A stretch of 64,000 nt of DNA. Source: an uncultured Corynebacterium sp. GTDB lineage: Bacteria; Actinomycetota; Actinomycetes; Mycobacteriales; Mycobacteriaceae. The notes beneath the pieces are model-generated. The model was not told the origin of the DNA. It saw nothing but the letters and a program-made list of their open reading frames with translations, and made no database searches. Every line of letters starts with the position of its first letter. Position 1 is the stretch's first letter. A program made the position numbers and the translations under genes. The stretch spans positions 47,417 to 111,416 of the forward strand of contig NZ_CAMQAZ010000006.1 in assembly GCF_946998835.1 (NCBI RefSeq), in the 5' to 3' direction. This document shows positions 31,901-39,766 of the stretch, piece after piece.

Positions 31901-34513
31901 CATGGTGATCCAGTCCACGACTGGCTGCCCGTAGGTATCCCAGCTGGATTGCAACCATTGCCATACCGCGTCCCAGGCGAGTTTGATTCCTTCCCACGCC
32001 AGAATCAGCGTTCCGATGAAGAAGAGGAAAACATCGCCGATGAAATCTAGAACCGGTTGGCCGTAGGTTTCCCACGAGGTTTGGAGCCACTGCCAAATGG
32101 AATCCCACCCAGACTTCAGCCCATCCCACACGGCGGTGAGGGTATCACCGAAACCTGTAAAGAAGTCGATGATTCCCGCGATTAGGCCGCCGACCCACTC
32201 CACGAACGCGCCGATTGCGGCGCCGAGTTTTTCGGCAATCCAGGAGATAACCGTGCCGATAACACTGATGAGCGGCGACAGGACATTCTCCGTGAGCCAG
32301 GAGATAACCTTTGCGACGCCCTCGAATGCGAAAGCCAGAACACGCAGGGCGCCAACGAGCAGGAATACTGCCGCCACAGCAACGCCGCCGATAACCATAA
32401 GCAGTGGCTTGAGGAGCGGCCACAATGCTTTCCCAATATCGAACAGTGCCTTCGCGAGGGCTGCGACAACATCCCACACGGCCTTAAAAATCGCGATGAG
32501 CGCATGCCACCCTGCAGACAGTACGGCCCCGGCGACGTCCTGGAATGCGTGCCCTAACGACTTAATGCCTTCCCACACGCTACGGACAGCGTCTCCCAAC
32601 ACGCGGTAGAAACTGATAACAGTTTGCGCGGCCGGGCCGCCAATCATCTTGGTCAGAGAATCAGCGTCTCCGTCTTTCCCTCGGATAGCGTCCCATGCCT
32701 CGGACGCTGCTCCCTTGAAGCTGGTTAGGATATCGAACACGCGGTTAGCGTTATCCCCACCGATGAGAGACACCAGCGCCCCACTCGACTTAAACCCTTC
32801 TGGGTTCAACACAGCGTTTTTAACGTCTGACCACGCGTTCTTTACTGTGCTGATGGTGTTCTGAATTCCCGCGACTCTGTCGGCTCCGATGAGCTTCGAC
32901 AACGGCGATGCGGCATCCACCGGGGTGCCTCGGATAACGGAGACGAGGTTATCCCACAGCCCCTTGACGAAGTCCACCGCCGGGGCAACAGCGTTCTTGA
33001 CGGACTCCCACATCCCAATCCAGAAATTACGGAACGCCTCCGAGTGCCGCCACAGCAACGCCACAGCCACTACCAACGCAGTAATCCCGGCAATGACGGC
33101 CCCCACAGGTGTGAACAAGAAACCAAGGTTCAGTGCCTGCCATACCTTCGTCAGCAACCCCAGGGCATTCACAGTACCAATGAGCGCACCTACTACTGCT
33201 GCTGCGCCAATTCCCGCCAGTGCAGCCGCGAAAATATCTGCTGTGACGCTCCCAGACTTCATCCACTTGGCAAAATCTTTAATTGGGCCGACTGCCCACT
33301 TCACAATCGCGGTTCCAAACTCCACCGCCGCAGTGATGCCAGGGATAAACGGCTCAATAATCGACGCGCCGAGGTTAAACAGCGCCGTTTTCATATTCGA
33401 CAGTTTCGCCGGCAGCGTCTGGCCCATTTGTTTTGCAAGGTCGCCGGTGCCCATGTTCACGGCTTTGACGAAGTCCTCGAAGGACACCTTTCCGTCACTG
33501 ATAGCCTTCTTCACTTCGGCTTGTGACATGCCCATCGAGTCGGCGAGGTACTTTGTCGCGTTGACTCCAGCGTCGGCCATCTGCGCCATGTCCTCACCAG
33601 TGACCTTGCCCTGCGCACTAATCTGCTGCATGACACGACCAACATCAACGCCGGAGCCTTCCGCGATGGAGGATAGGGCAGTAAACGCTTGAATCGCGCT
33701 GTCCATCGGCTTACCGAGCTGAACACCGGCCTGGGCGAACATCGCAGAGTACTTCGCTGCGTCAGACAGACTCACTGATGTACCCGTGACCTGCTCTGTC
33801 AGTTTCGCCATTTGGTTCTTGGTTTGCTCCGCAGATAGGCCCACGGATTGGAACATGATTTCCGCGCGCTGGATATTCATCAGACGGTCGAACCCACCTT
33901 TGAGGACCACGGCCGGGCCCGCGATCGCTGCGATGGCACCGCCGATACGCCCAAATGCGCTTGGCAGCTCATTGGCGTCACGTTTGACTGACTCCAAGGC
34001 CTCGCCGATGTTTCGACGGATACTGCTTCCAACTTCAGCGGCGCGTTGCCCGAGCGCAGTGAATGCCCCGCCAGATATGCTCCCCATCGCGTTTTTTGCG
34101 GCTGCGACACCGGAGCTAATCCCAGATGCGATGGATGAACCCGCGTGAGCTGCCATTTCGCCAATACGCGATAGAGAGGAGCCGCTGACTGTCCCTAGTG
34201 CCGCGTCCGCCTTTGATGCGCCGGAGGAAATGGAGGACGCTACCTGAGCCCCAGCCTCAGCAGCCTTCTTCGTAATCTTGGTCAGGCCGTTGCCGTCTAC
34301 AGCATCGAGGGCTTTATCCGCTTTATCGGCGCCACGCTGGATTTCGGAGCCGATAGCGTCACCAGCTTGCGACGCCTCCTGTTGCGCAGACTTAGGGAGC
34401 TTGCCGAGGATACCGTCGATTTTCGCTAGGGCGCGTTCTACCTGCTGGGTGAGCTTATCTGTGACGTCACTCGCGTCCGCTTCGAAGGTGACTTTTGCTT
34501 TACCGACTGCCAT
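28991..34513 (-). CDS. Tape measure protein with NlpC/P60-like and lytic transglycosylase domains
   Basis: A 1840-aa protein, longest gene of the element. An N-terminal helical region precedes the tape-measure domain with AEIMFQSVGLSAEQTKNQMA. Long Trp-rich helical repeats (WDAVWQWLQSSWDTYGQPV) form the middle, then hydrophobic stretches. Near residue 1490, YVFGGSAHGAGGTDCSGY and GGGHTAGTIGG give a Cys/His peptidase-like domain. Near 1690, MNQESGGNPRAINNWD and GLMQVIGSTF give a transglycosylase. ATG with MAVGKAKVTFEADASD is chosen; 13 extra codons upstream lack support. Confidence 0.92.
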   Translation of the reverse strand: MAVGKAKVTFEADASDVTDKLTQQVERALAKIDGILGKLPKSAQQEASQAGDAIGSEIQRGADKADKALDAVDGNGLTKITKKAAEAGAQVASSISSGASKADAALGTVSGSSLSRIGEMAAHAGSSIASGISSGVAAAKNAMGSISGGAFTALGQRAAEVGSSIRRNIGEALESVKRDANELPSAFGRIGGAIAAIAGPAVVLKGGFDRLMNIQRAEIMFQSVGLSAEQTKNQMAKLTEQVTGTSVSLSDAAKYSAMFAQAGVQLGKPMDSAIQAFTALSSIAEGSGVDVGRVMQQISAQGKVTGEDMAQMADAGVNATKYLADSMGMSQAEVKKAISDGKVSFEDFVKAVNMGTGDLAKQMGQTLPAKLSNMKTALFNLGASIIEPFIPGITAAVEFGTAIVKWAVGPIKDFAKWMKSGSVTADIFAAALAGIGAAAVVGALIGTVNALGLLTKVWQALNLGFLFTPVGAVIAGITALVVAVALLWRHSEAFRNFWIGMWESVKNAVAPAVDFVKGLWDNLVSVIRGTPVDAASPLSKLIGADRVAGIQNTISTVKNAWSDVKNAVLNPEGFKSSGALVSLIGGDNANRVFDILTSFKGAASEAWDAIRGKDGDADSLTKMIGGPAAQTVISFYRVLGDAVRSVWEGIKSLGHAFQDVAGAVLSAGWHALIAIFKAVWDVVAALAKALFDIGKALWPLLKPLLMVIGGVAVAAVFLLVGALRVLAFAFEGVAKVISWLTENVLSPLISVIGTVISWIAEKLGAAIGAFVEWVGGLIAGIIDFFTGFGDTLTAVWDGLKSGWDSIWQWLQTSWETYGQPVLDFIGDVFLFFIGTLILAWEGIKLAWDAVWQWLQSSWDTYGQPVVDWITMAFDTFVGWLKAGWDSLVGAWNELWGWLQIAWQAVGQPIVDGIVWVFQAMWDGLQIIFGWIATGWNFLWQGVQLVYNLVIMPVVNGVIAAFDWVRSGISSAMDWVRGKVNEFGQACSNLYSQYVAPMVQSVINGFNRVKDTITGWKNKVIGAVSDAGTWLVNAGRQIVQGMINGINSMISTLISTVTGFAGKAISAAKNALGIHSPSREFQAIGHNVGEGMVAGIQAMQPAVTAAAAEMAAASSTTARVNVNANVTTNAVDVAPRVSPPLPAMSVTAPDMASSTPYSFESAASQIDSTATGTLIPMFGMLDGATIGFANTVAAQTGGVALPAFMSMAAGMANTQAGVITPTMLATGQSATMMATTVWGQIAGPIRAGLSYFVQMLFWALSTGVTPVFTTIVNSLQWVTNSFTWAVNSIGSAWARIRELTAAPVRFTIGTVFNNGLVGMWNSVSELIGTKKMAPYPLRFATGGFVSGPGGPTDDKIPALLSNGEYVMTAKAVDKIGVQNLDAMNSGAVSATPNSLRSTKQQREMLNDHTFKQIASRYAGGGIVKGSPAWRDLLRGYNWARSRSGRPYVFGGSAHGAGGTDCSGYMSGIADVILGGNGARQWATGNFPAGQRGAWARGLSAGFSVGIRNGGPGGGHTAGTIGGVEGIPAVNVESGGSPSRVKFGAGAVGATDSYFNQHHHLRVVDGGRFVPGMGSGVSMGEMIAEAVKPFRDRTQTALRSWAGKPGIINTLPSAVDKAMDSKARAMIDKKMAESSADPGGTGVQRWAPLVSQLLRLYGHPASWLGITLKRMNQESGGNPRAINNWDINARRGDPSKGLMQVIGSTFAAHRDPRFPNDIWDPKANIAASMRYTMRTYGSLPAGYGRAGGYEHGGLMGVGQGIFHKTAFKPERVLSPEQTTSFDRLVDWLDGGITLPEVTSSRGTTDQYGQPRTTRQIIVTQNIVATDPQRTADEVENRLMALM

Positions 34514-34548
34514 GGTCACATATTCGCCATTCCGGGTGTCCATACATG

Positions 34549-34574
34549 ACATAGAGTACTATAGTTAACTATAT
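34549..34574. promoter_or_regulatory. Phased CTATAG operator between tape measure and plus-strand cassette
   Basis: ACATAG, CTATAG and CTATAT start at 34549, 34559 and 34569. The array lies in the 104-bp divergent gap and overlaps the -35 region of the plus-strand promoter. Confidence 0.6.
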
Positions 34575-34592
34575 TGCGTTACTGTGTAGTAT
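34565..34592 (+). promoter_or_regulatory. Promoter of the second plus-strand cassette
   Basis: TTAACT and TAGTAT are spaced by 16 bp; the same TAGTAT -10 box recurs before the antirepressor. The -35 box is inside the CTATAG array, which suggests repressor control. Confidence 0.45.
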
Positions 34593-34617
34593 TACGAAGT
34601 GAAGAAAGGATGACATC

Positions 34618-35163
34618 ATGGAGCCAGTAAAGAAGAAGAAATGGCCATGGATAGTTGGAGGACTCTTCCTCGTTGGACTAGTCGGCTCGATAATCGATCC
34701 GGTAGAGAAGCAATCAAACACGCCCGAAACATCCGTCACAACTACCACGGAATCAAAAATAGAACAGCCATATAAAGAGCGGACCCGGGCCTCAATGACA
34801 GCCTCGGAAAAGGGGACTGAAGAAACATTCAACGCCGGAGCGCAGTTCGAAAAGTGGTATCTCGGACAGTACGACGAACATAGTTGGGACTATGTTTGCG
34901 GCAAGTACGGCGGCTGGGAATGTAACGTGCTTGACGTCGACTCCCCGGCAGGGCTTGATGGCACCATCGTCATCGTAACGACCTTGTCGAAAGATAATCC
35001 CGAAGGAAAGCAGCGCGCAGAAGGTGCCGTTAAGTCTATCCAGAACCTAGCCGATCTCGAACCGGAGATGAAAGACGCTATTGGAGGGAAAGCTGACTAC
35101 GTTCAGGTGTGGGACGCGCAAGGTAATGTGCTCGCAAGCGGCAATATCAACTACGGGGCGTAG
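34618..35163 (+). CDS. Membrane-anchored 181-aa protein
   Basis: The basic N-terminus MEPVKKKKWPW precedes a hydrophobic helix (IVGGLFLVGLVGSII), then a Thr/Ser/Glu-rich linker. A folded region with paired Cys residues (DYVCGKYGGWECNVLDV) suggests an extracytoplasmic domain. There is no lipobox. AAAGGA lies upstream. As first gene of a lysogen-type cassette it could act in superinfection exclusion, but no family is recognised. Confidence 0.65.
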   Translation: MEPVKKKKWPWIVGGLFLVGLVGSIIDPVEKQSNTPETSVTTTTESKIEQPYKERTRASMTASEKGTEETFNAGAQFEKWYLGQYDEHSWDYVCGKYGGWECNVLDVDSPAGLDGTIVIVTTLSKDNPEGKQRAEGAVKSIQNLADLEPEMKDAIGGKADYVQVWDAQGNVLASGNINYGA

Positions 35164-35166
35164 CCA

Positions 35167-35604
35167 ATGCGCGACGAAGATATTTCAGAGCAGGACTTGC
35201 GGATTCTTCGCGCGGAAGCGGCGTCGATGGTCCGTGGGAGGCGTCAATCCGAGTGGTGGGAGGAAGTAGAGCGCCTCACTGCAGGTGAGAAGTTCGCGGA
35301 AGCGGAAGAATTACTTGTTGAGATGCGGGATGCGGCCGCTGAGTCTACGCGTATTGCGGGGTGGACGGTGCCGTTCGCCCCCACGCAGGGACTTTTGTCT
35401 ATCTACCTTAAGCAAGGGCGTATCGGGGACGCTGACCAGGTGCTTGCTGACTACCTGGACTGTCTCCAGGAGTATCGGATATTCGTGCCCGAGGGCGGGG
35501 ATACTGGTGAGCGTAGGGCGCGTGAATGGGTGGAGGCTCTGTCCGATCCTAAGGCTCGTGCGCACTGGAAAGAACAAGGGGGTGAATGTAATGGAGGAAA
35601 GTGA
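35167..35604 (+). CDS. 145-aa helical hypothetical protein
   Basis: Helical hairpins such as AGEKFAEAEELLVEMRDAA and GLLSIYLKQGRIGDADQVL resemble TPR-like units, suggesting protein contacts. Starts 3 bp after the upstream stop; its end overlaps the next gene by 14 bp. Function unknown. Confidence 0.65.
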   Translation: MRDEDISEQDLRILRAEAASMVRGRRQSEWWEEVERLTAGEKFAEAEELLVEMRDAAAESTRIAGWTVPFAPTQGLLSIYLKQGRIGDADQVLADYLDCLQEYRIFVPEGGDTGERRAREWVEALSDPKARAHWKEQGGECNGGK

Positions 35605-35776
35605 GAGGGCGCGCCTTCTGGCTGAATGTGCTCAAGCACAAAAGAATTATGAGTGGAGTAAGCAGCGCCGGAAGGATGCCTTTATAGCAGCAATGCGGAC
35701 GCCCATTAGTGCCCGTGAGATTTCCGAAGTGACTGGGCTTCCTAGGACAACTATTAGCGGCATAGTCAATCGGTAA
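35591..35776 (+). CDS. 61-aa HTH protein
   Basis: Residues 36-61 read TPISAREISEVTGLPRTTIS plus a short tail, a plain helix-turn-helix. The N-terminus is a charged helix. GGGGGTG precedes the ATG inside the upstream gene. It could regulate the cassette or the antirepressor promoter that follows. Confidence 0.65.
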   Translation: MEESERARLLAECAQAQKNYEWSKQRRKDAFIAAMRTPISAREISEVTGLPRTTISGIVNR

Positions 35777-35784
35777 ATAGTGTA

Positions 35785-35815
35785 TTGACCGTTTTTAGTC
35801 ATTGTGTGGTAGTAT
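35785..35815 (+). promoter_or_regulatory. Antirepressor promoter
   Basis: TTGACC and TAGTAT are spaced by 19 bp, directly after the 61-aa HTH gene. The predicted start near 35822 leaves a leader of about 80 bases. Confidence 0.5.
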
Positions 35816-35823
35816 TCTAAATG

Positions 35824-35900
35824 TAAAGCAAAAGCTTTATATAAAAAGCCACCGCGTAGCTGGGACTACCGGTGGCACGGACTCAACTACTAAGGAGTTG
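35824..35900 (+). promoter_or_regulatory. Structured antirepressor leader
   Basis: Three potential hairpins: AAAGC/GCTTT; GCCACCG-c-GTAG pairing with CTAC-CGGTGGC (eleven pairs, six-base loop, one bulge); and CAACT/AGTTG around ACTAAGG, which puts the ribosome site in the loop and stem. The leader could control antirepressor translation. Confidence 0.5.
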
Positions 35901-35904
35901 AATC

Positions 35905-36663
35905 ATGGTTAATACTGCCATGCCCGCCACGGGAACCGCAAACCCGCTCATCCCACTCACCGAGAACTCCGACGGAATTCAGGCTGTCATGGGACGAGAC
36001 CTACACGCCTTCCTTGAGGTCCAGTCGAACTACACAACCTGGATTAATCGGCTGATAGAAAAATATAGGTTCATTGCAGGTCAGGACTTTATTCCAAAAA
36101 TGGAAGAAAGTTCAGGTGGACGCCCGTCTGAGAATCACATCCTCACCTTGGATATGGCAAAAGAACTGTCCATGGTGCAAAACAATCAAAAGGGACGCGA
36201 AGCCCGCCAGTACTTCATCGAATGTGAGAAACAAGCACAATCGAAAAAGGCTAATGGTGGTGAACTATCGCGGCTCGAACTTCTTCAGCTCGCAATGAAC
36301 GCCGAAACAGAGCGTCTCGCACTCGAGGTAAAGAACAAAGAACTCGAGCCGAAAGCAAAAGCCTATGATCAGTTCATTGACGCAGACGGAACCTATAGCG
36401 TCGGCAATGTCGCAAAGATGCTCGGGCTAAGCCAAAACAAGCTCTTCACAAAGCTCCGCCAACACGGAATTCTCATCTCCAAAGGAGCAATGCGGAACAC
36501 GCCTTACCAAAAATACATGCACCACTTCGCAGTCAAAGCCTACGACTACCAGCGCAGCGATGGTTCAACACACACAAGCTACACAACCCGTGTACTCCCC
36601 TCAGGAATCGGTTTCATACAAATGAAACTCAACCCTGAAACAAAGACGGAGGTATCCGCGTAA
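35905..36663 (+). CDS. ant: Antirepressor with AntA and KilAC domains
   Basis: A 252-aa protein. The AntA/AntB domain (residues about 15-110) shows GRDLHAFLEVQSNYTTWINR and ILTLDMAKELSMVQNN. A coiled linker with KNKELEPKAKAYDQF leads to a C-terminal KilAC domain (SVGNVAKMLGLSQNKLFTKL, HHFAVKAYDY). Such proteins bind and inactivate phage repressors, promoting induction. AAGGAG seven bases upstream fixes the start. Confidence 0.9.
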   Translation: MVNTAMPATGTANPLIPLTENSDGIQAVMGRDLHAFLEVQSNYTTWINRLIEKYRFIAGQDFIPKMEESSGGRPSENHILTLDMAKELSMVQNNQKGREARQYFIECEKQAQSKKANGGELSRLELLQLAMNAETERLALEVKNKELEPKAKAYDQFIDADGTYSVGNVAKMLGLSQNKLFTKLRQHGILISKGAMRNTPYQKYMHHFAVKAYDYQRSDGSTHTSYTTRVLPSGIGFIQMKLNPETKTEVSA

Positions 36664-36848
36664 TGAACGGAACAGTGAACGGATACTTCGAGGACCATGC
36701 CGTATCCTGCATCGTTACCCCAGACATTGTACGTGACAAGGTAATCGGGCTAACCATAGATATTCTCGGAGAGAGCTTCGCACATACGCTCGCCTTTGAT
36801 GGTGATGATATGTCTGAGTTCCTTACGAAATTGACTATGCGTAGCTAG
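36663..36848 (+). CDS. 61-aa hypothetical protein after the antirepressor
   Basis: The ATG shares its A with the antirepressor stop (TAATG). It encodes a small alpha/beta protein (VIGLTIDILGESFAHTLAF). The stop overlaps the convergent tail-chaperone stop by 4 bp. Probably co-expressed with ant; function unknown. Confidence 0.6.
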   Translation: MNGTVNGYFEDHAVSCIVTPDIVRDKVIGLTIDILGESFAHTLAFDGDDMSEFLTKLTMRS

Positions 36849-37360
36849 AGGTCAATCCCCTCGAACCCCTCGAAACCTTCTTCCCATCCGGGTGGGGGAG
36901 CCATCGGGTTGTCACGCCGGTACAAATCCCGGATGATTTTCTCCCGCTCCTCATCATCTTTCGCCGAGTCGAGAATCATTACCTCGACGACATCCAGCAG
37001 CGCCGTTAGTGACGGCAGTTGTCGGAGCGGGTCAGAAATCCCCTTCTCAATTAGCCGTCCACGGATCATTGACCACTGCTGTACAGTCGCCCGCGATAGC
37101 GCAACAGTCGTTTTCCACGGCCGAGCCGTACCCTCCCTCAAAATACCGGCCATTAAATCCAACAAGTCCGGTTCGCCCCCGTCATAGTGGAACACCACCG
37201 GAAGCAGCTCATCCAGGCTAATCCCGGCAGTAGAAGCAATCTCCGTGCATGCCTGCAGACTCTCCCCAGGGACATCGCTTGCAAGCCTAGAGACGACAAG
37301 AGCGGCAGACGGAGGAAGCTCACTGACCTCCCACTGCCTGCCGCACCAATCAACAAACAC
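36845..37360 (-). CDS. Tail assembly chaperone, second part
   Basis: A 171-aa protein with LMAGILREGTARPWKTTVAL, WSMIRGRLIEKGI and the Pro-rich MAPPPGWEEGF end, as in T-type chaperones of actinophages. It is in the same reading frame as the first chaperone ORF, separated only by TAG-CTG, so no frameshift is needed; expression may be by reinitiation at GTG or by amber readthrough. Confidence 0.7.
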   Translation of the reverse strand: MFVDWCGRQWEVSELPPSAALVVSRLASDVPGESLQACTEIASTAGISLDELLPVVFHYDGGEPDLLDLMAGILREGTARPWKTTVALSRATVQQWSMIRGRLIEKGISDPLRQLPSLTALLDVVEVMILDSAKDDEEREKIIRDLYRRDNPMAPPPGWEEGFEGFEGIDL

Positions 37361-37363
37361 CAG

Positions 37364-37840
37364 CTACCTGCGTGGGCCGGTAGTTGGAGCGTTCATCTCC
37401 GGCGACTCTTCTGCCGCCTTCACCATAGCCTCGATAATGTCCCCCATAGACTCATCGGTGATAGGAGACTCGGGGTCCATCATCTTTTCGAGGAACATCT
37501 CAAAGTCATCGGCGACAAGGTGGAACTTCAGGAACATGCGAAGCGATGCGATTGACAGCTCACCATCGGACTTCGCGGACGCGCCGAGGGAAAACGCCAG
37601 CAGAGCAGCGCGCTTCGGGACATGGAAGCGGAAAGTAACCCCTTCTACTTCCACAGAATGCGAAGCTTCAACCTCTGCATCGGAACTATTAGACGGGTCG
37701 ATGATTGCAACCTCAGGCTCATCGGCGATAGCACCCGGTTTCTTAGTCGCTTCAAGCTCTGCGAGACGTGCCTTCAGCTTCGCGGTTTCGTCCTCGCGGT
37801 TCGCATCGGCTTCGAAAGCTGCGGTGGAATCAGTAGTCAC
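37364..37840 (-). CDS. Tail assembly chaperone, first part
   Basis: A 158-aa acidic protein. A disordered N-terminus (Ala/Glu/Ser-rich) is followed by a folded region with VTFRFHVPKRAALLAFSLGA and MFLKFHLVADDFEMFLEKM, matching G-type chaperones that coat the tape measure. The ORF ends in TAG directly followed by C. Confidence 0.75.
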   Translation of the reverse strand: MTTDSTAAFEADANREDETAKLKARLAELEATKKPGAIADEPEVAIIDPSNSSDAEVEASHSVEVEGVTFRFHVPKRAALLAFSLGASAKSDGELSIASLRMFLKFHLVADDFEMFLEKMMDPESPITDESMGDIIEAMVKAAEESPEMNAPTTGPRR

Positions 37841-37882
37841 AGTGTTGTCCTTTCAGATCGCTGTTCGGTGACAAAGTTTGTT

Positions 37883-38296
37883 CTATTCCCCTGCGGTGAC
37901 CTCAAACCCCAACGCTCCGGCACCTGTCTTTAGAGCGTTGAGGAGCCAGGGCCTCTTTTTTGCGCCGGGGTGGTTCACCGAGCGGGCGAACACCATGCCG
38001 TTTGTTCCGCGCCATGCGAGCACTTTCGCTCGCCGTGGCCGAATGACATGAGGGCGGGACCCTTCATGCACGGCCAGCGAGTAGTCAGCGGAAGCCTCGA
38101 TATCAGATGTTGCACGGCCGTTGCTGTAGGTGATTGCCCCTTGGGTGTGTGAATTACGCAAAGCCCCCGTATCGACGGGGGAGGTTACCTTCGCCTGGTT
38201 CAGGGTTGCGCGTTGAGCCTTACGTACCAGAAGGGTCGTTTCATGCTGTAATACAGCATTCATTTCGCCATAGTTGATTGTGAACTCAGATGACAT
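37883..38296 (-). CDS. HK97 gp10-like neck/tail-completion protein
   Basis: A 137-aa protein with SPVDTGALRNSH (the P-V-D-T-G-x-L-x-x-S motif of the gp10 family), YSLAVHEGSRPHVIRP and HPGAKKRPWLLNAL. It acts in head-tail joining. No strong ribosome site is seen. Confidence 0.82.
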   Translation of the reverse strand: MSSEFTINYGEMNAVLQHETTLLVRKAQRATLNQAKVTSPVDTGALRNSHTQGAITYSNGRATSDIEASADYSLAVHEGSRPHVIRPRRAKVLAWRGTNGMVFARSVNHPGAKKRPWLLNALKTGAGALGFEVTAGE

Positions 38297-38299
38297 GAT

Positions 38300-38461
38300 T
38301 TACTCGACTATTTCCACGACACCGAGGGATAGGAGATTGCGCACCACTTCTGTCACAGTGACGGTTGTTTCCTGGCCGCGCGCAAGATACACGGTGTTGC
38401 ACACACCTCGGATAGTGATTGTCTCTGGTTCCTGTGTCTTCTTTGGTCGACGGGTAGCCAT
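38300..38461 (-). CDS. 53-aa small neck-region protein
   Basis: MATRRPKKTQ and a beta-rich remainder (TITIRGVCNTVYLARGQETT). AAGGAGAAG lies before the ATG. Compact genes of this kind occur among head-tail joining genes; function unknown. Confidence 0.65.
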   Translation of the reverse strand: MATRRPKKTQEPETITIRGVCNTVYLARGQETTVTVTEVVRNLLSLGVVEIVE

Positions 38462-38472
38462 TTTTCTTCTCC

Positions 38473-38991
38473 TTACAGTTGAACGTTGATTGTTTTCACC
38501 CATGCGAGGATTCCCCCCTGCGGGCCGATGGGTTCCGACGAGCCGACAACCGTTCCGTTAGCGAGGTTCAGTCGGTCTATTTCCCGCGACGCTATACAGA
38601 GTGCTTTCTCCAGCCGGTCGGCATCATCTAACCCGACGAGCGCGTCGTATTCCATCGCGTCCGGTGGCGGCGGGTAGCCCTGCGCGTCGACGGTGGACAC
38701 GCACCGGGCGGCACCAACCTGGATAACGACAGCTAGCGCTCCATGACAGGGGTGGATACCTCCGTCGTCCTCATTCGGCCACACAGTGGTTCGGTACATG
38801 CGCAGGACATTTACCCATACGATTCCGGTGCAATTCTCGTACTGAAGGCCATCGAGAGCAACGTCTGCCCCTGGCCGGTGCTCAATCGTCGGGACGACTC
38901 CGCCCAGTGGGGCAGTGGCGGCGTCACTGGTGAACTGCGAACGCATCGCCTCAATTACCTGCCCGACAACAGCGACAGTTTTATTCATCAT
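38473..38991 (-). CDS. Neck / tail-terminator candidate
   Basis: A 172-aa protein. TVAVVGQVIEAMRSQF begins it, with NCTGIVWVNVLRMYRTTVWP and VGLDDADRLEKALCIASREI downstream. Position between the head-tail adaptor and the gp10-like gene suggests a head-tail connector or tail terminator. AGGAG precedes the first of two ATGs. Confidence 0.65.
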   Translation of the reverse strand: MMNKTVAVVGQVIEAMRSQFTSDAATAPLGGVVPTIEHRPGADVALDGLQYENCTGIVWVNVLRMYRTTVWPNEDDGGIHPCHGALAVVIQVGAARCVSTVDAQGYPPPPDAMEYDALVGLDDADRLEKALCIASREIDRLNLANGTVVGSSEPIGPQGGILAWVKTINVQL

Positions 38992-38998
38992 GCGGCTC

Positions 38999-39721
38999 CT
39001 ACCAGATGGGCAGATCAGGTGACCAGATAGTGGCCGGTTCTGACATTCGGTTCGGGTTGTGAGCGCGAATCCAAATATCAACCTCCGTTAGTCCAGTCGC
39101 GCCGCTGGCATAGATGTCTTGCGGGTCAACGGCGGTGACTGTGACACCCTGGCGCTGGACTTGCTGGACGCGGCGAGGGAGCTGGCAGCGCCCACCGGTG
39201 CAGGCTGCGTAGAACTCTTTCGCCAGCAGCGCCGCGCACCGCGAACCGCCGGGTGGCACCGGAATGCCTTTCAGGTAGGTGATGCTCCATCCGCCGGGCT
39301 CCGTGTCCGCCACGTTGAGGTTCTGGTCCGGCCACGGTTCACCCGCGTGTCGGTAGATACGGTCACCGTCAACAATTAGCGAGGACAGGTCAATGTTCTG
39401 CCCAGCTACGGTGAACCCCGTGACCTTGTACACAGGGCCCGGCAGTTGGATTGAGCCGGAGCGGGAACAGTGAAGATACGTTGCTCCAGGGGTGGGGCAA
39501 ATCCCAGCTGTTTGCGGTGGGCACGGCCGAACAGTGGTCGGGCAGATAGTGAATCGTCGCCCAGTGAGCGCCCAGAGGATTCCAACGGCGGTATCTACGC
39601 ACTCGCGAATGATGATTGGGTCTGCATTGTCGGGAAGGCAATAGTCGTCGACTGGCCAGGTGCATAGTGCTTCGCTCATGTCGGTAGCGTCCCACTGTGA
39701 GGTGACTAGCTGGATAGGCAA
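38999..39721 (-). CDS. Head-tail connector (adaptor)
   Basis: About 240 aa. VDTAVGILWALTGRRFTICP is the helical signature of actinophage adaptors, followed by a Cys-rich segment (CPPQTAGICPTPGATYLHC) and WSITYLKGIPVPPGG. Protein sequence is clear but the start is not: TTG here, or ATG 14 codons in (39679); both lack a strong Shine-Dalgarno. Confidence 0.75.
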   Translation of the reverse strand: MPIQLVTSQWDATDMSEALCTWPVDDYCLPDNADPIIIRECVDTAVGILWALTGRRFTICPTTVRPCPPQTAGICPTPGATYLHCSRSGSIQLPGPVYKVTGFTVAGQNIDLSSLIVDGDRIYRHAGEPWPDQNLNVADTEPGGWSITYLKGIPVPPGGSRCAALLAKEFYAACTGGRCQLPRRVQQVQRQGVTVTAVDPQDIYASGATGLTEVDIWIRAHNPNRMSEPATIWSPDLPIW

Positions 39722-39766
39722 ACCCCACCCGAGGCGGCCTGTGCAACCGTCCCCGGGCGGGGCTTG

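Noticed and set aside
32097..33692. Long plus-strand frames within the tape measure gene
   Set aside because: Ala/Thr/Ser-rich shadows opposite a 1840-codon gene, without start signals.
37340..37400. Programmed -1 frameshift between tail chaperone genes
   Set aside because: The two ORFs are in the same frame, so a single frameshift cannot join them.
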